Source: an uncultured Ruminococcus sp.
GTDB lineage: Bacteria > Bacillota > Clostridia > Oscillospirales > Ruminococcaceae
Direction: 5' to 3'
Length of the DNA: 64,000 bases
NCBI GenBank assembly: GCA_900545285.1
Contig: UQYK01000001.1
Coordinates: 1 to 64,000 of the forward strand
Shown piece after piece: positions 24,860-33,899 of the stretch. The position numbers and the translations under genes are program-made. A model generated the notes under the pieces. It saw nothing but the letters and a program-made list of their open reading frames with translations. It was not told the DNA's origin and searched no databases. Within the stretch, counting starts at the first letter, position 1; every line of letters begins with the position of its first letter.

Positions 24860-25489
24860 ATGAGAGGCTTTTTATCTTTATTTACCGATTCCGCACGGGA
24901 ACTGAAACAGGTACGTGCACTGACTGTAACGGCGCTGCTGATGGCGCTGGGAATTGTTCTCCGCAGCCTGTCGATTCCCATTGGAACCGACATCCGGATT
25001 ACGTTTTCCTTTTTGGGAATCGCTGCAATTGCCATGCTGTACGGCCCGGTTGTTTCCATGATTGCATCTCTGGGTGTGGACATCATCGGCTATCTGCTGG
25101 ATGGCGCCAAGATGCGGGAATATAACGTGCTGCTGGCATTGGTGGTGATGCTGAATGCTCTGATCTACGGCATGTTCCTGTATCACCGGAAGTCGAAGAA
25201 GGGTCTGATTTTCTCCGCAGTGCTGGCGCGTCTGACCATCATCGTGGTGGGCAATCTGGTGCTCAATTCTTCAATTCTGTATGCGTCTTATATCAATCCC
25301 CATTATCCGTTCCATATGAGTTCTTCCGAGTGGACAGCATTCTTCACCTGGATGCTGCCGCGTCTGGTGAAAAATGTGGGACAGTTCCCGTTTGATATCG
25401 TAATGCTGTGCGTATTCCTGCCGATTATCGCAAAGGCATATGATCAGGTATTCCATAAGTCGGTGCTCTGCACACCCAGTGCATCCTGA
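24860..25489 (+). CDS. folT: Folate-family ECF transporter S component
   Basis: 209 aa from ATG 24860 with an AAGGAGG SD; the upstream in-frame ORF runs through the riboswitch and is not coding. It is an integral membrane substrate-binding protein of an energy-coupling-factor transporter, with about six transmembrane helices and the S-component hallmarks TALLMALGIVLRSLSIPIG and RITFSFLGIAAIAMLYGPV near the N-terminus. Together with a shared EcfAA'T module (not in the window) it would import folates. The THF riboswitch directly upstream supports folate over other vitamins. Confidence 0.88.
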   Translation: MRGFLSLFTDSARELKQVRALTVTALLMALGIVLRSLSIPIGTDIRITFSFLGIAAIAMLYGPVVSMIASLGVDIIGYLLDGAKMREYNVLLALVVMLNALIYGMFLYHRKSKKGLIFSAVLARLTIIVVGNLVLNSSILYASYINPHYPFHMSSSEWTAFFTWMLPRLVKNVGQFPFDIVMLCVFLPIIAKAYDQVFHKSVLCTPSAS

Positions 25490-25582
25490 GCGCCGGACTG
25501 CGATTCCTGACAAACTCCCAAAATCCGAAAAACCTGGATTTATTCGTATGCACAAACATTTCTTATAAATACAGGTTATAAG

Positions 25583-25630
25583 AAAACCCCTGCTTTGTAT
25601 CACTCTGGATGCAAAACAGGGGTTTTGTTT
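25583..25630. terminator. Bidirectional terminator folT / lysozyme
   Basis: AAAACCCCTG (25583-25592) pairs with CAGGGGTTTT (25617-25626). A second perfect repeat, TTCTTATAA/TTATAAGAA, sits at 25560-25584 just before. Confidence 0.85.
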
Positions 25631-25656
25631 CTTATTTCCTATGTAGCGGTTTCAAA

Positions 25657-27006
25657 TCAGAAGCCGTTTAGCTTTGCGCGCAGCATAATGTTGGGATAGC
25701 ACTGATAGCTGTAGTCCATGTCCACATTGCCGGAAATACCGCTGACCGAGCCGGCGCTGGAATACTGCCACATGCCGTATTTCGCCTTGGAGAAGGACGG
25801 CGTGCTGACACCAAAGTGTGCTACCCAGATGTCATAGTCCTCAAAGATGGAAGCGTCTAATTTCGTGTTCAGGAAGCTGGAATAGCTGTAAACAGAGACG
25901 TAATAGCCCTTGCTCTCCATGGTTTCGCAAAAGGCACGGGTGATGGCAGAAACCTGCGCCATTGTCATTTTTGCATGTACCGGTGCTTCGATATCGAAGA
26001 CCAGGGGATATTCAAACTGATAGCCCTGCACCACCTGTGCAAAGACTTCGGCTTCCTGCCGGGCATCTGCGACACTCTCTGCATAGCTGAACCAGTAAGC
26101 ACCGCAGGCGATGCCGGCTTTTTGCGCATTTTTCATATTCTGATCAAAATAGGGATCCTTCTGGCTGGCATATTTTCCATAGCCGGCACGAATAATTGCA
26201 AATTCGTTTCCGGCATTCTTAACGGAGGTCCAGTTGATATTTTTCTGATATTTGGAAACATCAATGCCCTGATAGCTGGATTTTACCGGCCACTTTCCGG
26301 TGACAGAAGCGGTGGAAGCCGTTGTAGTAACGGTTGTGATCGGAGCATTTGTTGTTGTGCTGGTGCTCGTTGTGGTTTTTGTATTGGAAACCGTGGTGGT
26401 TTCTGTTCCGGTTTCGGAAGACAGTGTTGTCAGAGTGGAAGTGCCGGAATTCGAAGGGATCGTTGCTGTTGCGGTAACAGTAGAGGGCACTGGGGTAATC
26501 GTTATAGTCGTTGTAGTGGTCACTGTCGTAGTGGCGGTGGTAGTAGCAGCAGTAGTAGCAGTAGTAGTAGTTGTTGTTGTTGTGGGGGTCGTAGTTGTGG
26601 TGGTAACCGGAGCCGTAGTTTCAATGGGATCTGCTGACCAGGTGTTCAGGAACTGGATTGCAGCCGGGGGCAGAGTGCCGGAGGCAAAAAAATCCGAATA
26701 CCAGGAGAGAAAGCACATGGCATCTTCGATTTCCAGTTGACCGGAATGATTCAGATCCAGAATCTGCACAGTTTCATCGGTTAGTCCATGGCCTGCGCCG
26801 GCTGACTGTACAGAATAGGCCTGTAATGTAATTCCAGCCAGACCCAGAAGGTCGGATAACTGCGTCTGCTGAAACTGCTGTTCCAGTGTGATTTGCTCCT
26901 CCTCTGCGGCAGCAGAACCGGATTCCACGGAAAACGGCACATAGGCAAGTCCGACAGCCGCTGCTGTCAGAATGCCGGCAGTTTTGGAAATAAACCTGTG
27001 TCTCAT
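25657..27006 (-). CDS. Secreted GH25 lysozyme with Thr-rich linker and dockerin-like half-repeat
   Basis: 449 aa from ATG 27006 (SD AAAGGTGG). It has a signal peptide (about 1-30). A helical region of about 100 residues includes one Ca-loop-like half-dockerin (ILDLNHSGQLEIEDAMCFLSW, about residue 85). Then comes a roughly 110-residue linker almost entirely of Thr with Val/Ala/Ser (about 130-240). The C-terminal GH25 muramidase (about 245-449) starts YQGIDVSKYQ and has the catalytic pair in VFDIEAP. It hydrolyses beta-1,4 MurNAc-GlcNAc bonds. The linker DNA is a long run of Thr codons and is prone to length change. Confidence 0.92.
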   Translation of the reverse strand: MRHRFISKTAGILTAAAVGLAYVPFSVESGSAAAEEEQITLEQQFQQTQLSDLLGLAGITLQAYSVQSAGAGHGLTDETVQILDLNHSGQLEIEDAMCFLSWYSDFFASGTLPPAAIQFLNTWSADPIETTAPVTTTTTTPTTTTTTTTATTAATTTATTTVTTTTTITITPVPSTVTATATIPSNSGTSTLTTLSSETGTETTTVSNTKTTTSTSTTTNAPITTVTTTASTASVTGKWPVKSSYQGIDVSKYQKNINWTSVKNAGNEFAIIRAGYGKYASQKDPYFDQNMKNAQKAGIACGAYWFSYAESVADARQEAEVFAQVVQGYQFEYPLVFDIEAPVHAKMTMAQVSAITRAFCETMESKGYYVSVYSYSSFLNTKLDASIFEDYDIWVAHFGVSTPSFSKAKYGMWQYSSAGSVSGISGNVDMDYSYQCYPNIMLRAKLNGF

Positions 27007-27190
27007 GATAGAAACCACCTTTCTTGCATGAATTTGTGCGTCAAACTGCCGGGAAACCGGCGAATCCGGCACAGGATTCATGCAGACATCAGAGTCGTTG
27101 CTGCCTTTTCAAAAAGCAGAAACGGCAAACGTGAAAATGAAAGAAGCTGTTCTGCAAATTTCAGTGTGTCGGAACAGGCGCTAGATTCTT

Positions 27191-27478
27191 TTAAAAACGA
27201 TTTTGATAGGCCAAAAATCCGATGCCTGCCAGCTGCAACAGGGCAATCAACGGAAAACCATAGCGGAAATACCAGTGCCGGGTTTTATGGTGAAAGCACC
27301 ATATGCCGGCGGTTCCGCCAATGGCACCGCCCAGAAGCGCAGTCAGAAACAGCGTTTTCTCCGGGATGCGCCACGCGCCCTTTTTTGCCCGGTGCTTGTC
27401 GCTGCCCATCATGCAGAATAAAATCAGAGACAGCACCAGCAGATATCCCAGCATCAGCCGCAGTCCGATTCGTTCCAT
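27191..27478 (-). CDS. DUF1294 family membrane protein
   Basis: 95 aa with an AAAGGA SD. The family pattern is plain: a first transmembrane segment, then MGSDKHRAKKGAWRIPEKTL, the Gly-rich LLGGAIGGTAGI helix, HHKTRHWYF, and a last membrane segment. The function of the family is unknown. Some relatives carry an N-terminal cold-shock domain; this one does not. It lies 24 bp downstream of the gene at 27503-28012 and is probably co-transcribed with it. Confidence 0.85.
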   Translation of the reverse strand: MERIGLRLMLGYLLVLSLILFCMMGSDKHRAKKGAWRIPEKTLFLTALLGGAIGGTAGIWCFHHKTRHWYFRYGFPLIALLQLAGIGFLAYQNRF

Positions 27479-27502
27479 AAGCTTGTGTATTCCTTTCCCA
27501 GG

Positions 27503-28012
27503 TTAAGTGGCGCTCCGCCGCAGCTTGGGCGGCAGTGCAGCCGTTATGGTTTCCAGCACAGCGGCATTGGGTGTAAAGATAATACGTGTCGGTCCATAGG
27601 CTTCTGTGGACAGGTCGGCATAATATTCGCCCTCTCCCGTATTGTCGGAGCAGAGCACCAGCGTCCGGTTGTCATCCTCTGCCAGATCCTCGGAAACCGG
27701 GCCGAATGCCTCGAATGTTTTAGTGGAAACGGTGATTAAATGTACCCGCTTTCTCTTGGCAATAATTTTGTCCACGTCCATTTCGTCATTGGTGACAGCA
27801 TATTCATATTCCACCGACTGGTTGGTGATGAGGAAATATGCTCCGTAGAGAACGGCACAGGTCACAATCAGAATAAACGGGATTTTGGTAATAAGAACCA
27901 GAAATACGGTAGCGGCAGACAAAAGAACCGCCGCCAGAATGATCAGCACGGTTTTCATCCGGTCAGAAGAATCCGGCTGCTTTTTTACCATATATTCTGC
28001 AAAGTTATCCAT
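27503..28012 (-). CDS. Membrane protein, DUF6106-like
   Basis: 169 aa from ATG 28012 (SD AAAGGAG); the in-frame ORF above it lacks start signals. The N-terminal segment MDNFAEYMVKKQPDSSDRMK precedes two transmembrane helices (about 22-65), then a beta-rich cytoplasmic domain (EYEYAVTNDEMDVDKIIAKRKR...) that looks like a PH-like fold. I associate the N-terminus with the clostridial DUF6106 group, but this is from memory and unverified. It heads a two-gene minus-strand unit with the DUF1294 gene. No function is known. Confidence 0.7.
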   Translation of the reverse strand: MDNFAEYMVKKQPDSSDRMKTVLIILAAVLLSAATVFLVLITKIPFILIVTCAVLYGAYFLITNQSVEYEYAVTNDEMDVDKIIAKRKRVHLITVSTKTFEAFGPVSEDLAEDDNRTLVLCSDNTGEGEYYADLSTEAYGPTRIIFTPNAAVLETITAALPPKLRRSAT

Positions 28013-28163
28013 AGGGGAAAAACTCCTTTCGTGTGGTATGAAAATTATGGATTCCAACAAAAACATTCCACTTTTCCACATGTTTTTTCGGCATATCAAA
28101 ATGGCTCTGTTTTTATTCTACCACAGATAATGTTAAATTTCAAGAAAAAATTTTGAAAAGCAC

Positions 28164-28192
28164 TTGCATTTTTGAAGGAGATGGAGTAAAAT
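28164..28192 (+). promoter_or_regulatory. Promoter of the T-box-pheST unit
   Basis: TTGCAT (28164-28169), 17 bp, TAAAAT (28187-28192). Confidence 0.65.
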
Positions 28193-28198
28193 AAATAA

Positions 28199-28237
28199 GA
28201 AGCAGGCACAGACTTTCTGCTGTGCCCGGCTTTTTTT
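28199..28237 (+). terminator. Hairpin plus T-run ahead of the T-box
   Basis: GCAGGCACAG pairs with CTGTGCCCGGC and is followed by seven T. It lies between the promoter and the T-box stem I, where no gene ends on the plus strand. Confidence 0.6.
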
Positions 28238-28483
28238 GAGAGAAAACACAGTGACGAAGCGAGTAAGCGCCTGTGCGGCCGATACAGAGAGTGGGAAACG
28301 CTGAGAACCCATGCGGCAGCCTGCGCTGAAGTTCCCTTCTGAGTGGCCGCGCTGAACCGATTTTTTCCAAGTAGGTGCGGATGTTGTGTCCGCATTAAGG
28401 GCAGAAGAGTGATGGCTCTTTGAAAATGGGTGGTTGAAAAACAAGCATTTGCCTTGTCCTGTTTTCAGGACAAGGCTTTTTTA
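28238..28483 (+). promoter_or_regulatory. T-box riboswitch (Phe) with terminator
   Basis: Stem I landmarks: GACGAAGCGAGTAAG, then GAGAGTGGGAAACGCTGAGAACCCA. A specifier-loop TTC (Phe codon, about 28332-28334) lies in CTGAAGTTCCC. The T-box bulge GGGTGG (28428-28433) is followed by the terminator GCCTTGTCCTG/CAGGACAAGGC and TTTTTT (28451-28482). pheS follows, so uncharged tRNA-Phe should stabilise the antiterminator and switch on pheST. Confidence 0.88.
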
Positions 28484-28594
28484 TTGGGGCACCGATTCCC
28501 CCGGGAACCGGACTGTATCACAACGGCAGACCGGTTCTGTAAAATCCCATGAGAGCCGAATACCGCAGAAACTGCGGAAGAAAGGAACGGTATT

Positions 28595-29614
28595 ATGAAA
28601 GATCAATTGGAAGCAATCCGCAATGCTGCCAAAAAGGCATTGTCTGACTGTACGGATTCCAAGCTGCTGGAACAGCTCCGTGTCCAGTACCTGGGCAAAA
28701 AGGGTGAACTGACCGGTATTCTCAAGCAAATGGGAAAACTCTCTGCGGAAGAGCGTCCGGCAATGGGACAGCTGGCCAACCAGGTGCGCGCAGATATTGA
28801 ACGCGCACTGGCCGACAAGCAGAAAAAGCTGGCAGATGCGATGCTGGCACATAAGCTGGAAGCAGAAACGATTGATATTACACTTCCCGGTACAGCACAA
28901 AAGGTGGGCAGCATGCATCCGCTGACCATCGTGGAAAACGAAATTCGGGAAATTTTCCTGGGAATGGGCTTTTCTGTGGCAGACGGCCCGGAAGTGGAAT
29001 ACGATTACTATAACTTTGAGGCGCTGAACCTGCCGCCGGATCACCCGGCACGGGACACACAGGATACCTTCTATATTACGGACAACATCCTGCTGCGTAC
29101 CCAGACCTCTTCGGTACAGGTGCACGTCATGGAAAATCAGAAGCCGCCGATTCGTGTGATCTCTCCGGGACGGGTATACCGTTCGGATGCAGTAGATGCC
29201 ACCCACTCACCGCTGTTCCATCAGATCGAAGGCCTGGTAGTGGATAAGGGCATCACCATGGCAGATCTCAAGGGTACCCTGGAACTGCTGATGCAGCGCC
29301 TGTACGGAGATGACTGCAAAATTCGTCTGCGTCCGCACCACTTCCCGTTTACAGAGCCTAGTGCAGAAGTAGACGTGATGTGTTTCCAGTGCCACGGCAA
29401 GGGCTGCCGGATGTGCAAGGGCGAAGGCTATATTGAACTGCTGGGTGCCGGCATGGTACACCCGAAGGTACTGGAAGGCTGCGGCATTGACAGCAATGTT
29501 TACTCCGGCTTTGCCTTTGGCCTGGGTCTGGAGCGTATCGCAATGCGCCGGTATAATATCGGGGACATGCGTCTGCTGTATGAGAATGACTATCGGTTCC
29601 TGGAACAGTTCTGA
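28595..29614 (+). CDS. pheS: Phenylalanine--tRNA ligase alpha subunit
   Basis: 339 aa, catalytic subunit of the alpha2-beta2 enzyme. It has the N-terminal coiled-coil that binds tRNA (about 1-85), then the class II catalytic core: LTIVENEIREIFLGMGF, YYNFEALNLPPDHPARD, TSSVQVHVME, RVYRSDAVDATHSP (motif 2) and GFAFGLGLERIAM (motif 3). An insertion, CHGKGCRMCKGEGYIE, carries CxxC pairs that may bind zinc. It is controlled by the T-box upstream and followed 16 bp later by pheT. Confidence 0.97.
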   Translation: MKDQLEAIRNAAKKALSDCTDSKLLEQLRVQYLGKKGELTGILKQMGKLSAEERPAMGQLANQVRADIERALADKQKKLADAMLAHKLEAETIDITLPGTAQKVGSMHPLTIVENEIREIFLGMGFSVADGPEVEYDYYNFEALNLPPDHPARDTQDTFYITDNILLRTQTSSVQVHVMENQKPPIRVISPGRVYRSDAVDATHSPLFHQIEGLVVDKGITMADLKGTLELLMQRLYGDDCKIRLRPHHFPFTEPSAEVDVMCFQCHGKGCRMCKGEGYIELLGAGMVHPKVLEGCGIDSNVYSGFAFGLGLERIAMRRYNIGDMRLLYENDYRFLEQF

Positions 29615-29630
29615 GCGGAGGTAAGTAACG

Positions 29631-32027
29631 ATGAATTTATCTATGAAATGGCTGGCTGATTATGTAGACTGCGGCGTTTCCGTCAAGGACTTTTGCGCAG
29701 GTATGACCATGAGCGGCTCTAAAGTGGAAACCTATGAAACCGAAGGCGAAACCGTGAAAAATGTAATTGTCGGCAAGCTGGTTTCCATCACACCCCACGA
29801 AAATTCCGATCACCTGCAGGTATGCCAGGTAGACGTGGGCGGAGAAGCACCGATTCAGATTGTAACCGGTGCGCAGAATATTGTGGAAGGGGCACTGGTG
29901 CCGGTGGCAATGATCGGCGCAGATCTGCCCGGCGGCGTGCACATCAAAAAGGGGAAGCTCCGGGGCGTGGAGAGCAACGGCATGCTCTGCTCTCTGGGCG
30001 AGCTGGGACTGACAAAGCACGATTTCCCCTATGCCATTGAAGACGGCATTTTCCTGATTGAAGAGGACTGCAAGCCGGGACAGGATATTCATGAAGCCAT
30101 CGGTCTCAATGATACTTCTGTAGAGTTTGAGATTACCTCCAACCGGCCGGACTGCCTGTCCGTTGTTGGTCTGGCCAGAGAAGCTGCCGTTACCTTCGGC
30201 AAGCCGCTTCAGGTCAAGGAACCGGAATTCCACGGCTCCGCAGACAAGCTCAGTGACAGTCTCTCTGTTGCTGTGGAAAATGCAGTGCTCTGCCCCCGGT
30301 ATATTGCCGGCATGGTGAAAAATGTAAAGATCGGCCCGTCTCCCCGTTGGATGCGGGAGCGCCTGCGTGCCAGCGGCGTGCGTCCGATCAACAATCTGGT
30401 AGATATCACCAACTATGTTATGCTGGAATATGGCCAGCCGATGCACGCATTTGATCAACGCTATGTCAAGGACGGCAAGATCGTTGTACGCAATGCCAAG
30501 GACGGCGAAACTATCACCACACTGGACGGCCAGGAACGGAAGCTTTCTCCGGAAATGCTGATCATTGCAGATGCAGAAAAGCCGATTGCAGTTGCCGGCG
30601 TTATGGGCGGCGAGTACAGCGGTATTATGGATGATACCAATACTGTTATCTTTGAGTCTGCCTACTTTGAACCGGTGCAGGTGCGCCGCACTGCCAAGAA
30701 GCTGGGCATGCGTACTGATGCTTCTGCCCGGTATGAAAAGGGACTGGATCCGGACGGCTGTCCGCGTACGCTGAAGCGCGCGATGGAACTGGTAGAACTG
30801 CTGGGTGCCGGTGAACCGGTGGCAGAGTTCATCGAGGTAGACAACCGTACCGCAAAGCCGGCAGAAATCCCCTTTGATCCGGATTGGATTAACCGCTTCC
30901 TGGGAACAGAAATCTCCCGGGAGGAAATGGTGAAGACCCTGGAATCCCTGGAGATTCAGGTAAAGGGCGATGTCTGCGTTTCTCCTACCTTCCGGATTGA
31001 CCTGGAACGTCCGGCAGATATTGCCGAAGAGGTTGCCCGGATTTATGGCTATAACAACATTCCGTCTACTGTAATCCGCGGCGTGGCAAAGGCACAGCTG
31101 ACACCGCAGCAGCAATTCCTGCGGAAGGCAGAACAGGTGATGGTAGGACTGGGCTACTATGGTACGCTGACCTACTCCTTCACTTCGCCGAAGTGCTTTG
31201 ACCGGATTGGTCTCCCGGCAGACAGCAAGCTGCGCAAGACCATTACCATTACCAATCCGCTGGGCGAGGACACCAGCATTATGCGGACGACAACACTGCC
31301 CTGCATGCTGGATGTGCTGGCAACCAACTATAAGAACCGGAATGCCGCAGTGGCACTCTATGAAATCGGAAAAGAATATCTGCCCACCGGCCCGGACACG
31401 CTTCCGGAGGAACCGAACCGCCTGACCATTGGCATGTACGGCGGCACCGCAGATTTCTTCGCCCTGAAGGGTGCAGTAAATGCCCTGATGAAGGAACTGC
31501 ATCTGCCGAAATGCACCTATGTGCGCCCGGCCGAAGCAGATGCGGTATTTGAGGAATGCTGTGCGCTCCATCCTGGCAGAAGCGCTGTGATTTTCTGCGG
31601 CGAAACACCGGTGGGCTATTTGGGCGAACTGCATCCTACTGTACAGAAAACCTATGGCATCGGCACCAGAACTTATGTGGCAAAGCTGCTGATACAGGAA
31701 ATGGCTGCTCTGGCAAATCCGGAGATCACCTATCAGCCACTGCCGAAGTTCCCGGCAATTACTCGTGACCTGAGCATTCTCTGTGAGGACGCAATGCCGG
31801 TCGGAAAGCTGGAAGAAGCCATCGAGCAGGCAGCCGGAAAGCTGCTGGAGCAGGTGACCTTGTTCGATGTCTATAAGGGTGACCAGATCGCTGCCGGAAT
31901 GAAGAGCGTTTCCTTCTCGTTGCGGCTGCGCTCTCACGAGGGAACACTGACAGATGAGCAGGCAGATGCTGCAATGAAGCGTGTGCTGAAAGCACTGGCA
32001 GGCATCGGCGCTTCTCTGCGGGAATAA
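29631..32027 (+). CDS. pheT: Phenylalanine--tRNA ligase beta subunit
   Basis: 798 aa, the usual length. Domains in order: a short N-terminal region, the tRNA-binding OB domain (about 40-150, VGKLVSITPHENSDHLQVCQVDVG), the B3/B4 editing region (about 205-400), B5 (about 405-475), the catalytic-like core, and the C-terminal ferredoxin-fold anticodon-binding domain (about 705-798, PKFPAITRDLSILC). It edits mischarged Tyr-tRNA and positions tRNA-Phe. SD GGAGG. Co-transcribed with pheS. Confidence 0.97.
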   Translation: MNLSMKWLADYVDCGVSVKDFCAGMTMSGSKVETYETEGETVKNVIVGKLVSITPHENSDHLQVCQVDVGGEAPIQIVTGAQNIVEGALVPVAMIGADLPGGVHIKKGKLRGVESNGMLCSLGELGLTKHDFPYAIEDGIFLIEEDCKPGQDIHEAIGLNDTSVEFEITSNRPDCLSVVGLAREAAVTFGKPLQVKEPEFHGSADKLSDSLSVAVENAVLCPRYIAGMVKNVKIGPSPRWMRERLRASGVRPINNLVDITNYVMLEYGQPMHAFDQRYVKDGKIVVRNAKDGETITTLDGQERKLSPEMLIIADAEKPIAVAGVMGGEYSGIMDDTNTVIFESAYFEPVQVRRTAKKLGMRTDASARYEKGLDPDGCPRTLKRAMELVELLGAGEPVAEFIEVDNRTAKPAEIPFDPDWINRFLGTEISREEMVKTLESLEIQVKGDVCVSPTFRIDLERPADIAEEVARIYGYNNIPSTVIRGVAKAQLTPQQQFLRKAEQVMVGLGYYGTLTYSFTSPKCFDRIGLPADSKLRKTITITNPLGEDTSIMRTTTLPCMLDVLATNYKNRNAAVALYEIGKEYLPTGPDTLPEEPNRLTIGMYGGTADFFALKGAVNALMKELHLPKCTYVRPAEADAVFEECCALHPGRSAVIFCGETPVGYLGELHPTVQKTYGIGTRTYVAKLLIQEMAALANPEITYQPLPKFPAITRDLSILCEDAMPVGKLEEAIEQAAGKLLEQVTLFDVYKGDQIAAGMKSVSFSLRLRSHEGTLTDEQADAAMKRVLKALAGIGASLRE

Positions 32028-32045
32028 TCGGAGAAGGAGGCCGCT

Positions 32046-32348
32046 ATGGTGAAAGAGCAGAAGTCAAAAGAAAAAACACCAAAGCATAAAAAAGAAAAAC
32101 GGGAGCGCACTCCGAGAGAAGCTACCTCGCTGATGCTGGGCGGCGTTTCTCTGGGACTGGCAGTCGCTGCGGTAGGCTCCCTCCTGTTCCTTTCCACTTT
32201 GGTGAGCTTGATTCTGGGAATTTGCGCCGTTCTGATCGGGTTTTCCGGTCTGATGGTGGGAAAGGGCGGCACGCTGCTGTCTGTCGTTGGGGCAGGTGCT
32301 GGTTTTTTGACCATTCTTTCTGCAATTTTGACAATGAAACTGCAATAA
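32046..32348 (+). CDS. Small membrane protein downstream of pheT (100 aa)
   Basis: An AAGGAGG SD precedes ATG 32046, 18 bp after pheT. The first 28 residues are extremely basic (KEKTPKHKKEKRERTPRE). Two Gly/Leu-rich transmembrane helices follow (about 30-65 and 72-98). This resembles the many small DUF4190-like double-helix proteins, but no specific family can be named. It ends the T-box operon, being followed by the terminator at 32465. Confidence 0.75.
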   Translation: MVKEQKSKEKTPKHKKEKRERTPREATSLMLGGVSLGLAVAAVGSLLFLSTLVSLILGICAVLIGFSGLMVGKGGTLLSVVGAGAGFLTILSAILTMKLQ

Positions 32349-32464
32349 ATTCCTGCCGGAACATCTGTGGTGCTCTGTAGGAACCCACAGTGGCGCAGGG
32401 CTTTCAATCTTTTGAAAAAACCATATCGAAGTGGATCACAGCAGAGCATGCTTCTGCATCAGAC

Positions 32465-32509
32465 GGGCGAAAAGCGGTTTCTTGAAAAAGAATGCTTTTC
32501 GCCCATTTT
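32465..32509 (+). terminator. Terminator of the pheST operon
   Basis: GGGCGAAAAGC pairs with GCTTTTCGCCC, then ATTTTG. Confidence 0.75.
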
Positions 32510-32563
32510 GATTGCGGCGCTTTGGACTTTTGCCGCCGCAGCATGCGAAGAAAGGACAAAATG

Positions 32564-33556
32564 ATGAAACAAGAATGTATTATGGTTTATAATCTCCGGG
32601 ATTTTGATGAAAGGCCTTATTTTGAGGAATACACCGGAGAATACGGACTGTCCATGGTGACAACCGCAGAGACTCCCACGCCGGGAAATGCGGCTCTGGC
32701 GCAGGGCTGTCGCTATGTCAATATTATTACAACACCGGCAGACCGTCCGCTGCTGGAAGCGCTGTACCAGCAGGGAACCCGTTATATCGTAACCCGCACC
32801 ATTGGCTATGATCACATTGATCTGGAAGCGGCCAAAGAACTGGGAATTCGCGTGGCGAATACGCCGTACGGCCCGGATGGCGTGGCGGAGTATACCATTT
32901 TATTGATGCTGATGTGCCTGCGGAATATGACTTCCATCCGGCACCGCTATTTGGGGCAGGATTTCACCTTGAAAGGCCTGATCGGGCGGGAGCTTTCTCA
33001 AATGACAGTGGGCGTAATCGGAACCGGCAGAATCGGAACCCGGCTCATCTCCATGCTGACTGGCTTTGGCTGCCGGATTCTGGCATACGCGCCGCATCCC
33101 AACGCAGAAGCGAAAAAGCATGCTGAATATGTGTCGCTGGAGACGCTCTACCGGGAATCTGATCTGATCACACTGCACGCCCCGGCAAATGCGGAAACAA
33201 CACATATGATCAACGAGGATGCGCTGGCACAGATGAAAAACGGTGTGATTCTGGTAAATACCGGCCGCGGTGCGCTGATTGATACTGCGGCGCTGCTGCA
33301 CGGACTGGATACCGGAAAGGTAGGCGGCGCCGGCCTGGATGTCATTGAAGAAGAGTCGGATCTCTATTACTACGACCGCCGGGAAGAACTGCTTCATCAC
33401 CGGGACATGGCGCTTTTAAACAGCTATCCCAATGTGGTAGTGACCCATCATATGGCGTTCTACACGCGTCAGTGTGTGGAAACCATGGTGCGGGATTCCG
33501 TTCGGGGCATTGTGGCAGATATACAGGGTCTGAAAAATCCGTGGCGCGTGTGCTGA
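32564..33556 (+). CDS. D-2-hydroxyacid dehydrogenase, VanH / D-lactate dehydrogenase type
   Basis: 330 aa from ATG 32564, seven bases after AAAGGA; 32561 is a possible start. NAD-dependent reduction of a 2-oxoacid. Motifs: TRTIGYDHIDLEAAKELGIRV, the Rossmann GVIGTGRIGTRLI, catalytic Arg in VNTGRGALID, Glu in DVIEEESDLYYYDR, His in VTHHMAFYT. It most resembles the VanH/D-LDH group. No D-Ala-D-Lac ligase or VanX is near, so a metabolic D-lactate role is as likely as a cell-wall role. Immediately downstream begins the palindrome-plus-direct-repeat region. Confidence 0.88.
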   Translation: MKQECIMVYNLRDFDERPYFEEYTGEYGLSMVTTAETPTPGNAALAQGCRYVNIITTPADRPLLEALYQQGTRYIVTRTIGYDHIDLEAAKELGIRVANTPYGPDGVAEYTILLMLMCLRNMTSIRHRYLGQDFTLKGLIGRELSQMTVGVIGTGRIGTRLISMLTGFGCRILAYAPHPNAEAKKHAEYVSLETLYRESDLITLHAPANAETTHMINEDALAQMKNGVILVNTGRGALIDTAALLHGLDTGKVGGAGLDVIEEESDLYYYDRREELLHHRDMALLNSYPNVVVTHHMAFYTRQCVETMVRDSVRGIVADIQGLKNPWRVC

Positions 33557-33605
33557 GGGGGAGGCTATGTCAAAAGTGTGCCTTTTATGAAAAAGGCTCC
33601 CCTAA

Positions 33606-33899
33606 AGGGGAGGCATTTGCTATTATTTTTCCAAAACCTCTTGACAATTTTCATATAATCCTGTACAATAAAGACAAGGAAAAGAAATTGTAGGAAAATG
33701 GGATTTTCCAGCGCTTTTCCAGGAAAAAAGAAAGGTCTTATTTTAAGAAAGGATGATTTTTATGAGAACAAAGAAGGTATTTGGCTTTTTCACCGCTGCC
33801 GTTATGGCAGTAGCTTCACTGCCGATCTTGTCTGTCGGCGCGGCTGACAGCACGGTTCTGCTTGGGGATGTAGACCAGGACGGCGTAATTACCGGACAC
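33606..33899 (+). repeat. Long direct repeat, copy B (promoter + 5' end of dockerin gene)
   Basis: Same sequence as 18871-19164. Just upstream, GGCTCCCCT-aaa-GGGGAGGC (33594-33614) forms a palindrome whose right half starts the repeat. Confidence 0.9.
33641..33669 (+). promoter_or_regulatory. Promoter of dockerin-first gene B
   Basis: Same TTGACA-17 bp-TACAAT as in copy A, offset 14,735 bp. Confidence 0.75.

Noticed and set aside
26300..26740. Val-rich ORF on the plus strand
   Set aside because: It is the mirror of the Thr-rich linker of the GH25 lysozyme; no start signals.
32564..33556. Vancomycin resistance vanH
   Set aside because: Only the dehydrogenase is VanH-like. No VanA-type ligase or VanX, and the VanY-fold protein at 41261 is far away and catalytically empty.
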